DNA of 64,000 nt. It comes from Micromonospora sp. H61 (GTDB taxonomy: Bacteria; Actinomycetota; Actinomycetes; Mycobacteriales; Micromonosporaceae). This document shows positions 1-14,021 of the stretch, one piece after another (within the stretch, counting starts at the first letter, position 1; each line of letters begins with the position of its first letter). A program made the position numbers and the translations under genes. Under the pieces are notes generated by a model that was not told the origin of the DNA, ran no database searches, and was given only the letters and a program-made list of their open reading frames with translations. The DNA lies in contig NZ_JAGPXY010000016.1 of NCBI RefSeq assembly GCF_018070325.1, positions 1 through 64,000 of the forward strand, read 5' to 3'.

Positions 1-11
1 ACCAGATCTGA

Positions 12-26
12 CGCAAACCTCTTGAT
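12..26. repeat. 15-bp element, copy 1
   Basis: The 15-mer CGCAAACCTCTTGAT occurs here and, inverted, at 18536-18550. Both copies are intergenic and unusually AT-rich for this sequence. It may be a dispersed intergenic element, but two copies in one window could also be chance. Confidence 0.35.
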
Positions 27-42
27 CACCGAGGCGGGCACC

Positions 43-5016
<4,974 letters not shown>

Positions 5017-5031
5017 GGCCCAACCCACCGA

Positions 5032-5057
5032 CGGCCGGCCCGATGTCGGGCCGGCCG
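5032..5057. terminator. Bidirectional hairpin between converging genes
   Basis: CGGCCGGCCC / GGGCCGGCCG perfect inverted repeat with a six-base loop between the stop codons of the ParA-like gene and the DUF3151 gene. No T-run, as usual in high-GC actinomycetes. Confidence 0.65.
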
Positions 5058-5068
5058 CCGGGGCGGGG

Positions 5069-5497
5069 TCAGTTGCTCGCCAGCGCGTCCGCCGCTTCCG
5101 GGTCGCAGTCGCGCAGGAACTGGGCACAGCGGGCCGCCTCGTCGGCCTCGCCGATCTCGTCGGCGGCGCGGGACAGCACGTAGAGGCAACGGAGGAAGCC
5201 CCGGTTGGGCTCGTGTGACCACGGCACCGGGCCGTGCCCCTTCCAACCACTGCGGCGCAGCTGGTCGAGGCCCCGGTGGTAACCGGTGCGGGCGTACGCG
5301 TACGCCGTCACCACCTGGCCCTGCGCGAACGCCCGCGCCGCGAGCTCCGCCCAGGCCGCGCTGTAGGTCGGGAAGCCGGCCGCCACGTTGGCGTACGCCT
5401 CATCGGTGCCGGCCTCGTCGGCGGCGGCCAGGGCGGCGTCGGCCTCGTCGTTCACGGGCAGGCGGGTGGCCGGTGGCTCTGGCAAAAGGTTCTGCAT
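5069..5497 (-). CDS. DUF3151 family protein
   Basis: A 142-residue actinobacterial protein of unknown function. It matches the DUF3151 family by its start (MQNLLPEPPATRLP), the alanine-rich helical body and the conserved GWKGHGPVPWSHEPNRGFLRCL block near residue 90. An in-frame ATG four codons earlier (5509) is possible, but the family begins at MQNLL. No signal peptide or membrane segment. It stands alone, convergent with the ParA-like gene. In other actinomycetes this family often lies near purA and fbaA, as here, which suggests a housekeeping role but does not define it. Confidence 0.75.
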   Translation of the reverse strand: MQNLLPEPPATRLPVNDEADAALAAADEAGTDEAYANVAAGFPTYSAAWAELAARAFAQGQVVTAYAYARTGYHRGLDQLRRSGWKGHGPVPWSHEPNRGFLRCLYVLSRAADEIGEADEAARCAQFLRDCDPEAADALASN

Positions 5498-5641
5498 CGC
5501 CCCATTCAACCCGCTAGACAGGGCGACACGCGAGCGGGTCGGCCGACGTGTCCCGCTGAACGGCTGAGGAGTTGGTCACGCCTGCGGCCTATGCCGCTGC
5601 CTGGCGTTTTCCACTACAACTAATAGTCCGGAGCCTCCCCA

Positions 5642-5696
5642 GGAACCGGTTATGCAGGAGCCCGGTGGCCACGACCATCGGGCTCCTGTCGGTTCC
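5642..5696. promoter_or_regulatory. Nested inverted repeat upstream of the LOG-family gene
   Basis: Outer arms GGAACCG/CGGTTCC (5642-5648, 5690-5696) enclose inner arms AGGAGCCCG/CGGGCTCCT (5656-5664, 5679-5687), with GGTGGCCACGACC in the loop. It lies in a 237-bp intergenic region 50 bases before the LOG-family gene and could be a cruciform, an RNA leader or a terminator. Confidence 0.5.
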
Positions 5697-5746
5697 ACCC
5701 CTGGCCCGAGGTTTGACCGGCCCCTGCGGAGGGGCAGGATGGCCCG

Positions 5747-6940
5747 GTGCCGACCCCACCTCCCGCGGACGTCATCGAGCCGCACCTGCACGCCGGTGAG
5801 ATCCAGACCCGGGCCGAGTTCGACCAACAGCTGGCCACCGGTCGGCTGACCGGGCTGACCGTGCAGGGCCTGCGGCTCGACCTCGCGCCGGTGCCCGACC
5901 TGACCGGCGTCGACGTCGCCGGCACCCTCTTCGTCGGTTGCCGGTTCGCGTCCCGGGACGTGGGCGCCGACCTGGTCCGGCGCGGCGCGAACGTGGTGCC
6001 GCCGTTCTCCGGGTTGCCGTACCCGACCCAGCCGACGCACCTCTACACCCCGGACGAACTGGCCGCCGGGTTCGCCGAGGGCGGGTTCACCGGGATGTAC
6101 GACACCCGGGTGTACGACCACTACCGGGCGCACGGTGGCGCGTTGCCGGACGTCAAGGAGGCGCTGGGTCAGCGGCTGCACGACCACGGCGTGGACAACG
6201 CGCTGGCCGACGCCACCCGGATCTGGCTGACCGCGCACGGGCCGCAGTCGGTGGTGGGCATCATGGGCGGGCACGCGGTGCGGCGCGGCAGTCCGGCGTA
6301 CCGGATGGCGGCGGTGCTGGGTTGGGAGCTGGCGCGGGCCGACCGGCTGGTGGTGACCGGCGGCGGCCCGGGTGTGATGGAGGCCGCGAACCTTGGCGCC
6401 TACCTGGCGGACCGGCCGGCGACCGATGTGACGGCCGCGATCGACCTGCTGGCCACCGCCCCCGACTTCACCGACCACCACCGGTACACGGCCACCGCGC
6501 TGACGGTCCGGCAGCGGTACGCGGGGGTGCCCCGGCAGCGCGGCGACGACCTGGACTGGGCGCGTGCGGGTGGTCTGGCCATTCCGACCTGGCTGTACGG
6601 GCACGAGCCGGCGAACCTGTTCGCCGGGCGGATCGCGAAGTACTTCTCGAACGCGATCCGCGAGGACACCATCCTGCGCCTCGCCCGGGGCGGCATCGTC
6701 TTCGCGCCGGGGCGGGCGGGCACGGTGCAGGAGGTGTTCCAGGCGGCCACCAAGACCTACTACGGCACCGACGGCGCCAGCGGGGCGTACATCTTCCTGG
6801 ACCGCGCCTACTGGACAGTGGAGTTGCCGGTGGAGGCGCTGTTGCGTCCGCTGCTGGCCGCGTCCCCGTTCGGTGACCTGTCGTCGACGATCCACCTCAC
6901 CGACGACGTGCGCGAGGCCGTACGCCTGCTGACGGCCTGA
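5747..6940 (+). CDS. LOG-family (lysine decarboxylase-like) protein
   Basis: A 397-residue cytoplasmic protein with the Rossmann-like LOG fold of cytokinin riboside 5'-monophosphate phosphoribohydrolases and related nucleotide-binding proteins. TGGGPGVMEAANLGA at 204-218 is the first signature. The second, usually PGGxGTxxE, is PGRAGTVQE at 321-329: Gly is replaced by Arg, but the glutamate is kept. It is nearly twice the size of typical LOG enzymes, with about 150 extra N-terminal residues, so its substrate may differ. The GTG at 5747 is preceded by CAGGAT at 5735-5740 exactly six bases upstream, suggesting a leaderless message; GGAGGGG at 5728-5734 could alternatively act as a distant ribosome site. 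Confidence 0.75.
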   Translation: MPTPPPADVIEPHLHAGEIQTRAEFDQQLATGRLTGLTVQGLRLDLAPVPDLTGVDVAGTLFVGCRFASRDVGADLVRRGANVVPPFSGLPYPTQPTHLYTPDELAAGFAEGGFTGMYDTRVYDHYRAHGGALPDVKEALGQRLHDHGVDNALADATRIWLTAHGPQSVVGIMGGHAVRRGSPAYRMAAVLGWELARADRLVVTGGGPGVMEAANLGAYLADRPATDVTAAIDLLATAPDFTDHHRYTATALTVRQRYAGVPRQRGDDLDWARAGGLAIPTWLYGHEPANLFAGRIAKYFSNAIREDTILRLARGGIVFAPGRAGTVQEVFQAATKTYYGTDGASGAYIFLDRAYWTVELPVEALLRPLLAASPFGDLSSTIHLTDDVREAVRLLTA

Positions 6941-6946
6941 CGACGA

Positions 6947-6978
6947 ACGGCCGGCTCCCCGTGCGGGAAGCCGGCCGT
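6947..6978. terminator. Bidirectional terminator hairpin
   Basis: ACGGCCGGCT / AGCCGGCCGT ten-bp stem extended by CCC/GGG around a GTGC loop, between the converging LOG-family gene and fbaA. Confidence 0.75.
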
Positions 6979-6992
6979 CGGGTCGGACGTCG

Positions 6993-8018
<1,026 letters not shown>

Positions 8019-8154
8019 GTGATGCGCTCCTTACTTACCACTCTCGGCCGTGCTGGCCGCTGTTCTTCATTTGTGCGCCGGACCGCGCTGTCCTCCGCCC
8101 GGAAGTATCCCGTAGGTGAGGTGCGCCGGAACAACCGACCCGGGTGCTAGCCGT

Positions 8155-8538
8155 TCACCGGCGATCCAGGTTGTCCGGCACGATGACGCTGATCAACCAG
8201 GTCACCACGGTCATCACGATGGCTCCCCAGAACGCCGGCCAGAATCCGTCCACCTGGAACGGCAGGTCGAGCCCGCGGGCGATCCGGTCGGTGAGCAGGA
8301 ACAGCAACGCGTTGACCACCAGCGCGAACAGGCCCAGGGTCAGTAGGTAGAACACACAACCGACGACCCGGATCACCGGCTTGAGCACCGCGTTGATCAC
8401 GCCGAAGATCAGCGCCACCACGATCAGGGTGAGCACTGTGTTGCCACCCGAACGACCGTGCACGTCGACCCCGGGCACGATCAGCGTGGTTATCCACAAC
8501 GCGACAGCGGTGATCGCCAGTCTGATGAGGAAGCCCAC
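8155..8538 (-). CDS. Phage holin-superfamily-IV type membrane protein
   Basis: A 127-residue integral membrane protein with about four hydrophobic helices (roughly residues 3-22, 33-55, 60-85 and 103-122). The GVINAVLKPVIRVVG...LTLGLFALVVNALLFLL pattern is that of the mycobacterial four-helix holin superfamily IV (PF04020), a widespread chromosomal family whose name comes from sequence resemblance and not from a phage role. GTG at 8538 is preceded exactly six bases upstream by CAGGAT, fitting a leaderless message. No phage genes are nearby. Confidence 0.75.
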   Translation of the reverse strand: MGFLIRLAITAVALWITTLIVPGVDVHGRSGGNTVLTLIVVALIFGVINAVLKPVIRVVGCVFYLLTLGLFALVVNALLFLLTDRIARGLDLPFQVDGFWPAFWGAIVMTVVTWLISVIVPDNLDRR

Positions 8539-8662
8539 GGCACCATCCTGGCACCGGGTCGCGTCGCCGAGGGCTGATTCCGCCTACTCCGCTTCCGGGC
8601 GGTGCGCCGGCCCAACCCGTACGGTGGGTGGGAACCGTGCCCCGAGACCCCCGGGAGGGATG

Positions 8663-8875
8663 ATGGGTCAGCCCGACGAGGACTTCACCCCCGGCGACCA
8701 CCTCGCGCCCAACGAACGGGACCCCGAGGCGAACCCGGCCGACGCGGTCGAGCAGGCCACCGTCGCCGGCCCGGCCGACGTCGACAGTGAGCCGCACCGC
8801 GGCCTGGAGGTCGACGACTGGGACGCCATGGAGCAGGCCCGGGTGGTCACCGGGGACGAGGACGACTACCGCTGA
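8663..8875 (+). CDS. Small acidic hypothetical protein
   Basis: A 70-residue protein (MGQPDEDFTPGDHLAP...), strongly acidic, with no hydrophobic segment. The ATG at 8663 is preferred over the adjacent ATG at 8660 because GGAGG (8654-8658) is four bases away from it. A TACGGT at 8620-8625 could be its -10 box. The open frame reaches far upstream on this strand, but that part is the shadow of the divergent holin-type gene. No function can be assigned; it may be an intrinsically disordered cytoplasmic protein. Confidence 0.6.
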   Translation: MGQPDEDFTPGDHLAPNERDPEANPADAVEQATVAGPADVDSEPHRGLEVDDWDAMEQARVVTGDEDDYR

Positions 8876-9022
8876 TTCCGTCACGGGGTCGGCTGCCCGT
8901 TGCGACAGGGGTGTTCAGCCGTTCGGGTCATTAGACGAATATCGATCCGAGAGGGGTTACCGGAGGAGTCTGGCGTCCCTAGGTTTGACGAGCGCCACCT
9001 GTACCCCCACGGGAGGACCCCC

Positions 9023-10594
9023 ATGCTCAAGCACTCGCTCCGCTGGCTGACCGGCCTCGGCGCCGCAGGCGTGTTGATCGCCGCCTCCGCCACCCCCGCC
9101 GTCGCCGCACCCACGATCGAGCCTTACTTCCAGGACGCCACGCTGGCCATCGGCTCGGAGGCGACCATCCGTGGCCTGTTGCTGCACGCCGACGAGCCGA
9201 CGGTCCTCACCGACGTCTCCGTGCGGTACGACTACCGCTCCCTGGCCACCAAGATCACTGTGGCTCCTGCCGACGGCCAGGAGTGCACCGCGCCGGAGCC
9301 GGGCGTTCTCGTCTGCACGGAGCGCTCCGATGTCGTCCTGTACGAGATGCCGCCGCTCGGCAGCGGGATCTACCGCAACGGGGCCAAGCGGGTTCACCTC
9401 GGCCTCACCGAAGATGCGCAGCTCGGCGACTCCGGCGACGTCGCTGTCAGCTTCCAGGCGGCCGGCGGGCGGCGCGGCAGCTACACCTCCCGGGTCCGGG
9501 TCGGCGAGGGGGTCGACCTGGCCGGCGGACCGTACACCAGCCTCTCCGCCAAGCCGGGTGGGAAGTTCACGGTGCCGCTGGTCGTGGCCAACGCCGGCGA
9601 CAAGGCCGTCACCGGGTTCGTCGCGGTCTTCGACCTCCCCTACTCGATCCGAACCAAGGACCGGTTCAGCAACTGCCGCTACTCCGGCGACCACCTGGTC
9701 TCCTGCCACTTCGACGAGGACATCCCGGTGGGCACCGGGCTGGCCACCACGCTGAACCTCGAATTCGTCAAGGACACCTACGCGCCGGCCAGCCACTCCG
9801 GCTACGCCCAGTTCATGACCAGCGCCGACTTCGAGGACCTGACCCGGGTGCGGACGGCCGTCGGCGCACGAGCGGCCAACCCCGGCAGCGGCCCGAAACT
9901 GACCATGACCGAGGCACCCAGCAGGGTGCGGCAGGCCGACCAGACCGATGTCGGCCCGGGTAACGACTACACCGCATGGATTATCAGGGCCACCGGCGTG
10001 AACGGCACCGACCTCGCGGCGATCGGCGCCACGCTCAAGGGCGCGGCCGGCACCGTCGTCACGGCGACAGTCGGCTTCCGGAACAACGGCCCGGCGACGC
10101 TCGACGGAACGAACGGAGACTTCGAGGCCGCCACCCACACCGACGTCGAGCTACCGCCGGGCACCACCGCCGTCGAGGTCCCCGACAACTGCTGGTTGCG
10201 GCAGGACACCACCCGCACGTACTCGTGCGCCTCGGAGATGCTCCTGGTGGCCGGGCAGACCTACGCCATGAAGTTCCGGCTGCGTATCGACAAGGTCGTC
10301 TCCAACGCCCGGGGTGCGGTGCGGGTCAACGCACCGTGCGAGTGCCCCGGCGGCGAGGGCTTCAAGGACGACATCGAACCGGCCAACGACAAGGCCACCA
10401 TCGTGGTCAACGCGGCCCAGGGCGGCGGTGACCAAGGCGACGGTGATGGCGACGGTGGCGCGGGCGGTGGCGGTTCGCTGCCCATCACCGGCGCCCCCAC
10501 CAACCTGATCGTCGGCATCGGCGCCCTGCTGCTCGTCACCGGTGTGGGCTGCTACCTGCTCGCCCGACGCCAAGGCAGCCGCTTCCCCGCCTGA
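9023..10594 (+). CDS. LPXTG cell-wall-anchored surface protein (copy 1)
   Basis: A 523-residue secreted protein. Residues 1-30 form a Sec signal peptide (LKHSLRWLTGLG...ATPAVAA). The body contains beta-rich repeats like DUF11/CARDB modules with paired cysteines (for example near 97 and 105). A Gly/Asp linker leads to the sortase signal LPITG (486-490), a hydrophobic helix and a positive tail (ARRQGSRFPA). It should be covalently attached to peptidoglycan by a sortase; no sortase gene is in the window. ATG at 9023 follows GGAGG. It is a paralogue of the next gene, with a similar 5' leader. Confidence 0.85.
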   Translation: MLKHSLRWLTGLGAAGVLIAASATPAVAAPTIEPYFQDATLAIGSEATIRGLLLHADEPTVLTDVSVRYDYRSLATKITVAPADGQECTAPEPGVLVCTERSDVVLYEMPPLGSGIYRNGAKRVHLGLTEDAQLGDSGDVAVSFQAAGGRRGSYTSRVRVGEGVDLAGGPYTSLSAKPGGKFTVPLVVANAGDKAVTGFVAVFDLPYSIRTKDRFSNCRYSGDHLVSCHFDEDIPVGTGLATTLNLEFVKDTYAPASHSGYAQFMTSADFEDLTRVRTAVGARAANPGSGPKLTMTEAPSRVRQADQTDVGPGNDYTAWIIRATGVNGTDLAAIGATLKGAAGTVVTATVGFRNNGPATLDGTNGDFEAATHTDVELPPGTTAVEVPDNCWLRQDTTRTYSCASEMLLVAGQTYAMKFRLRIDKVVSNARGAVRVNAPCECPGGEGFKDDIEPANDKATIVVNAAQGGGDQGDGDGDGGAGGGGSLPITGAPTNLIVGIGALLLVTGVGCYLLARRQGSRFPA

Positions 10595-10611
10595 CCCACC
10601 CCGACCCGACC

Positions 10612-10648
10612 GACGCCCCGCCGTCCCTTACCGGGCCGGCGGGGCGTC
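10612..10648 (+). terminator. Terminator of LPXTG gene 1
   Basis: Twelve-bp perfect stem GACGCCCCGCCG / CGGCGGGGCGTC with a 13-base loop, 18 bases after the stop codon. Confidence 0.8.
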
Positions 10649-10851
10649 GTCGCGAACTCCTCGTACGTCACTGCGCCTCCCGAGGGCTCCTGCCTCAGAT
10701 GACGGAAGCGGACCGACCGACATTGCGGTGACTTCGATCAACCTTTTGGTTCGTCTTGCCCAGCGGGCGGTTTTGAGGGCTGCAGTCAGCCTTAGCGATT
10801 CCTTAAGATCCGCAGGCTCCACCTGATCCCCCAACTGGAGGAACTCCCCTG

Positions 10852-12411
10852 ATGCTCACCCACTCCACCCGGCGTTGGCTCGCCGGGCTGGGCGTAGCAG
10901 GCGCGCTCGTCGCCGCCTCCGCCACCCCCGCCTTTGCCGCACCGGCAGCCCTCGCCGCACCGGTAGAGAATCTCGACCTGTACGCCAACAACGTGATCGT
11001 CGCGCCCGGCGGCACCGAGAAGTGGCTCACCCTCTTCTCGCTCACCACGGAGCGGCAGCCCGACGACTACACGATCAAGGTGGACCGGAGCAAGGTCTAC
11101 GGTTTCGCCGACGTCGAGAGCAGCGGGGACAACTGCACCGAGTCCGGTGCGATCCTGACGTGCAAGGTCGAGGACCAGGACGACGACGGCTCGTACCTGA
11201 ACCTCGTCTCCCTCGTCGTTCGCGCAAAGGCCGACGCCAAGCCCGATCAGAAGGGCGAGCTGAGTTTCACTGTCACGCCGGACGGCAAGTCCGGATCCGC
11301 CTCCTACAGCTCGACGGTGGAAATCGGCGAGGGCGTCGACCTCACCACCAACGAGTCCCTGGAGCTCAAGGGCGCGCCCGGCGCCACGCTGAAGGCTCCG
11401 TTCCAGGTGACGAACCGGGGCGAGGTGCCCGCAAAGGACGCGGTTCTCTACGTCGTCGGCGCGGACGGTCTTCAGCCGTCGAAGCGCTACGAGAACTGCG
11501 AGTACACCGAGGGCCCGCTGCACGACTTCGCGTTCGTCTGCCGCTTCGACACGACCATCGACGAGAACAGTAGCTTCCGCCTCGACGACAGCTTCGGGTT
11601 CACCGTGCCCGCCGACAGCTGGGCGCCGAACGCCTTCGGCGGGTTCTCCACCTGGTTCACGCCTGCCGACTGGGACGAGTACCGGTCCGTGGCCGAACTC
11701 CCGGCCAAGCTCGGGCCGAACGGGACCGAGGGTGAGCTGAAGCTCGAGCCGGTCATGAACCTGCGCTCCCGGCAGACCGACGTCAACCCGTTGGACAACT
11801 CGACCTGGGTCGACCTTCAGGTGACCGGCGACCAGCGGGCCGATGTGGCAGCGCGCGGCGCGACGGTGACCGGTGACGTCGGCGCCACCGTCGCGCTCAC
11901 GGTCGGCTACGTCAACAACGGGCCGGCGGCCGTCAACGCGGGTGGCGGCGAGTCGCCCTGGATCGGCACCACCGTCACGCTGCCGAAGGGCGTCACCGCC
12001 GTCCGCGCTTCGGAGAACTGCTTCGACTCCGAGGACGACGGGTGGGAGCCGGGCAAGCCCGGCGCGCGGGTCTACCGGTGCTTCGTGGACGGCTCGATCA
12101 AAAAGGGCGAGAAGGTCGACTACGAGTTCCAGGTGCGGATCGACCAGGCCGGCGACCAGGCCGGCGAGGTCACGCTGCGTACCGGGCACGAGGAGACCGA
12201 GATCAAGGACCTGAACCCGGCCAACGACACCGCGCAGATCCTGGTGAACGGCGGCGGAGACGGCGGCCAGGGCGGCGGTGACGACGGCGGCTCGCTGCCG
12301 GTCACCGGTCAGTCCACCGGCCTGATCGTCGGCCTCGGCGCGCTGCTGCTCGCCGCGGGCGTCGGCGGCTACCTGGTGGCCAAGCGCCGCCGGACCCGCT
12401 TCGTCGCCTGA
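10852..12411 (+). CDS. LPXTG cell-wall-anchored surface protein (copy 2)
   Basis: A 519-residue paralogue of the preceding gene: signal peptide ending at about residue 30 (ATPAFAAPA), beta-rich extracellular body with the same EGVDL and VxNxG landmarks, Gly/Asp linker, LPVTG at 482-486, membrane helix and KRRRTRF tail. The shared order of landmarks (EIGEGVDLT / RVGEGVDLA, NNGPA, ANDxA) indicates tandem duplication followed by divergence. ATG at 10852 follows GGAGGA. The 5' leader retains CCACCTG-N2-CCCCCA as in copy 1. Expected role: surface adhesin or structural wall protein of hyphae; ligand unknown. Confidence 0.85.
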   Translation: MLTHSTRRWLAGLGVAGALVAASATPAFAAPAALAAPVENLDLYANNVIVAPGGTEKWLTLFSLTTERQPDDYTIKVDRSKVYGFADVESSGDNCTESGAILTCKVEDQDDDGSYLNLVSLVVRAKADAKPDQKGELSFTVTPDGKSGSASYSSTVEIGEGVDLTTNESLELKGAPGATLKAPFQVTNRGEVPAKDAVLYVVGADGLQPSKRYENCEYTEGPLHDFAFVCRFDTTIDENSSFRLDDSFGFTVPADSWAPNAFGGFSTWFTPADWDEYRSVAELPAKLGPNGTEGELKLEPVMNLRSRQTDVNPLDNSTWVDLQVTGDQRADVAARGATVTGDVGATVALTVGYVNNGPAAVNAGGGESPWIGTTVTLPKGVTAVRASENCFDSEDDGWEPGKPGARVYRCFVDGSIKKGEKVDYEFQVRIDQAGDQAGEVTLRTGHEETEIKDLNPANDTAQILVNGGGDGGQGGGDDGGSLPVTGQSTGLIVGLGALLLAAGVGGYLVAKRRRTRFVA

Positions 12412-12430
12412 CCCACCCCGCACCACCGGC

Positions 12431-12459
12431 GCCCCGTCGACCACCACGGTCGGCGGGGC
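12431..12459 (+). terminator. Terminator of LPXTG gene 2
   Basis: GCCCCGTCGACC / GGTCGGCGGGGC stem (12 bp with one G-U) and a five-base loop, 19 bases after the stop codon. Its right arm runs into the tandem repeats that follow. Confidence 0.75.
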
Positions 12460-12540
12460 ACCGTCGTTGGACCCCACGACGCCGGGGCACCGTCGTTGGA
12501 CCCCACGACGCCGGGGCACCGTCGTTGGACCCCACGGCGC
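12454..12540. repeat. Three tandem 29-bp repeats
   Basis: Three contiguous copies of a 29-bp unit starting CGGGGCACCGTCGTTGG (12454, 12483, 12512), differing by one base only in the last copy. The first copy starts inside the right arm of the terminator, so the array seems to have grown from it. There are no spacers, so it is not a CRISPR array. Confidence 0.9.
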
Positions 12541-12604
12541 GGGCGGGTGGTGACGGGCCGGTCCGGCGCGGCCGGGGCCCTGGGCTTCGGTACCCTTTGT
12601 GGCC

Positions 12605-13420
12605 GTGGACACAGCTGAGAAGACCCGCGCTCTCGTGGAGAACGTCGCCCTGAACCCGCTCGATCCCAAGGATCTGTTGCAGACCTTCGGGCTGATCGGC
12701 GTGTGGGTGATCCTCTTCGCCGAGACCGGCCTGCTGGTGGGCTTCTTCTTCCCCGGTGACTCGCTGCTGTTCCTCGCCGGGGTCGCCTCGTCACCGGTGG
12801 CGGACGCGATCTTCGGCGACGGCACCCGCCTCTCCCTCACCGGTCTGCTGATCGGTGGGCCGATCTGCGCGATCGTCGGCGCGCAGCTGGGGCACTGGCT
12901 CGGCGCGCGGTACGGCCGGCCGATGTTCGAGCGGCCGAACTCCCGTCTCTTCAAGAAGGAGTACGTGGAGAAGGCCGAGTACTACTTCCAGAAGTTCGGC
13001 CCGGCGAAGGCCGTCGTGCTGGCGCGCTTCATTCCGATCGTCCGCACGTTCCTCAACCCGGTCGCGGGCGCGCTCGGCATGCCGGCCAAGAAGTTCCTGC
13101 TCTGGAACATCGTCGGCGCGGTGCTCTGGGTGGACGGCATCCTGCTGATCGGCTACCTGCTGGCCGAGCAGATCTACCAGGCCATCGGCGACAAGATCGA
13201 CCACTACATCCTGCCGGTGGTGGCCCTGATCATTGTGATCTCGGTGCTGCCGATCTTCTTCGAGTTCCTGCGCGACCGGCGGGCTCGTAAGCGCGGCGAG
13301 GCGGTCGCGGTGGTCGCGGCGGCCAGTGCCGCCGGCGCGGTGGAGGCGGCCCGTGAGGCGTTCGACCACGACCGGCACGAGCACGGCCGTCAGCGCCCGG
13401 AGCACGGTCAGGACCGTTGA
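12605..13420 (+). CDS. DedA family membrane protein
   Basis: A 271-residue integral membrane protein of the DedA (SNARE-associated/VTT) family, thought to move or flip lipid carriers such as undecaprenyl phosphate and to support envelope integrity. Seen: GFFFPGDSLLFLAG near residue 47, the re-entrant loop, and the basic ARFIPIVRTFLNPVAGALGM block near 140 that defines the family, then further helices and a charged, His-rich cytoplasmic tail (DHDRHEHGRQRPEHGQ). Starts GTG 12599 and GTG 12605 are both possible; TACCCT at 12591-12596 and lack of a Shine-Dalgarno suggest a leaderless or nearly leaderless message, favouring 12605. Confidence 0.88.
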   Translation: MDTAEKTRALVENVALNPLDPKDLLQTFGLIGVWVILFAETGLLVGFFFPGDSLLFLAGVASSPVADAIFGDGTRLSLTGLLIGGPICAIVGAQLGHWLGARYGRPMFERPNSRLFKKEYVEKAEYYFQKFGPAKAVVLARFIPIVRTFLNPVAGALGMPAKKFLLWNIVGAVLWVDGILLIGYLLAEQIYQAIGDKIDHYILPVVALIIVISVLPIFFEFLRDRRARKRGEAVAVVAAASAAGAVEAAREAFDHDRHEHGRQRPEHGQDR

Positions 13421-13429
13421 GCGGTACGA

Positions 13430-13466
13430 CGACGGCCGGCCCCCTGGTGAGGGGGTCGGCCGTCGG
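13430..13466. terminator. Bidirectional terminator hairpin
   Basis: CGACGGCCGGCCCC paired with GGGGGTCGGCCGTCG around a CTGGTGA loop, between the converging DedA and ArsR genes. The arms match except for one G-U pair. Confidence 0.75.
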
Positions 13467-13586
13467 CATGTCGAACCCGGCCTCCGGTGGTGCGACCGGG
13501 GACGAGCAGGTGTCAACCACCGGTGGCGCCACCCCTGGCTCGCCACCGGACGCCGCCCCGGCTCGGGACGGCGTGTAGTGCCTAGG

Positions 13587-13964
13587 TCAGCGGGCCTTCT
13601 TGGTGGCCCGCTTACGCGGCGGGGTCAGCAGGTCGGCGATCGTCGCGATCGCACTCGGGACCAGGCTGTAGTACGCCCAGACACCGCGCTTCTCCCGCTG
13701 CAACAAGCCAGCCTCGGTGAGGATACGCAGGTGATGACTGACCGTCGGCTGAGAGAGGCCGAGCGGCGCCGTCAGGTCACAGACGCACGCCTCGCCCTCG
13801 GGGGCCGACTGGATCAGGCTGAGCAGCCGCAACCGAGCAGGATCAGCAAGGGCCTTGAGGACCCCGGCGAGACGCTCGGCATCGGCACGTTCGATCGGCT
13901 CGCCGTTTAGCGGCGAGATCTGAGGCATAGTCATTTCGGCCAACGCAGTTCCCACGTATTCCAT
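13587..13964 (-). CDS. ArsR/SmtB family transcriptional regulator
   Basis: A 125-residue winged-helix repressor. The helix-turn-helix (LSQPTVSHHLRILTEAGLL) is at about residues 69-88, preceded by CVCDL with Cys60 and Cys62, the alpha-3 metal/metalloid-sensing pair of the ArsR/SmtB family, so it may respond to thiol-reactive metals. The C-terminus is basic (PPRKRATKKAR). Start at 13964 (GGTGG upstream) is chosen; 13934 is an alternative ATG. No efflux pump or arsenate reductase gene is adjacent, so its target is elsewhere or is itself. It lies downstream of pyrE on the same strand. Confidence 0.88.
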   Translation of the reverse strand: MEYVGTALAEMTMPQISPLNGEPIERADAERLAGVLKALADPARLRLLSLIQSAPEGEACVCDLTAPLGLSQPTVSHHLRILTEAGLLQREKRGVWAYYSLVPSAIATIADLLTPPRKRATKKAR

Positions 13965-14021
13965 CCTTCCACCAGCAGCATCGATCCGCCTGCATATCAG
14001 CAGATCCGAATCGGCAGACTT

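Noticed and set aside
8155..8538. Prophage remnant, from the holin-type protein
   Set aside because: The family is a common chromosomal membrane protein; no phage, integrase or attachment site is nearby.
12454..12540. CRISPR array
   Set aside because: The 29-bp units are contiguous without spacers, and no cas genes are present.
13587..13964. Arsenic or metal resistance operon
   Set aside because: Only the ArsR regulator is present; no pump, reductase or other resistance gene is adjacent.
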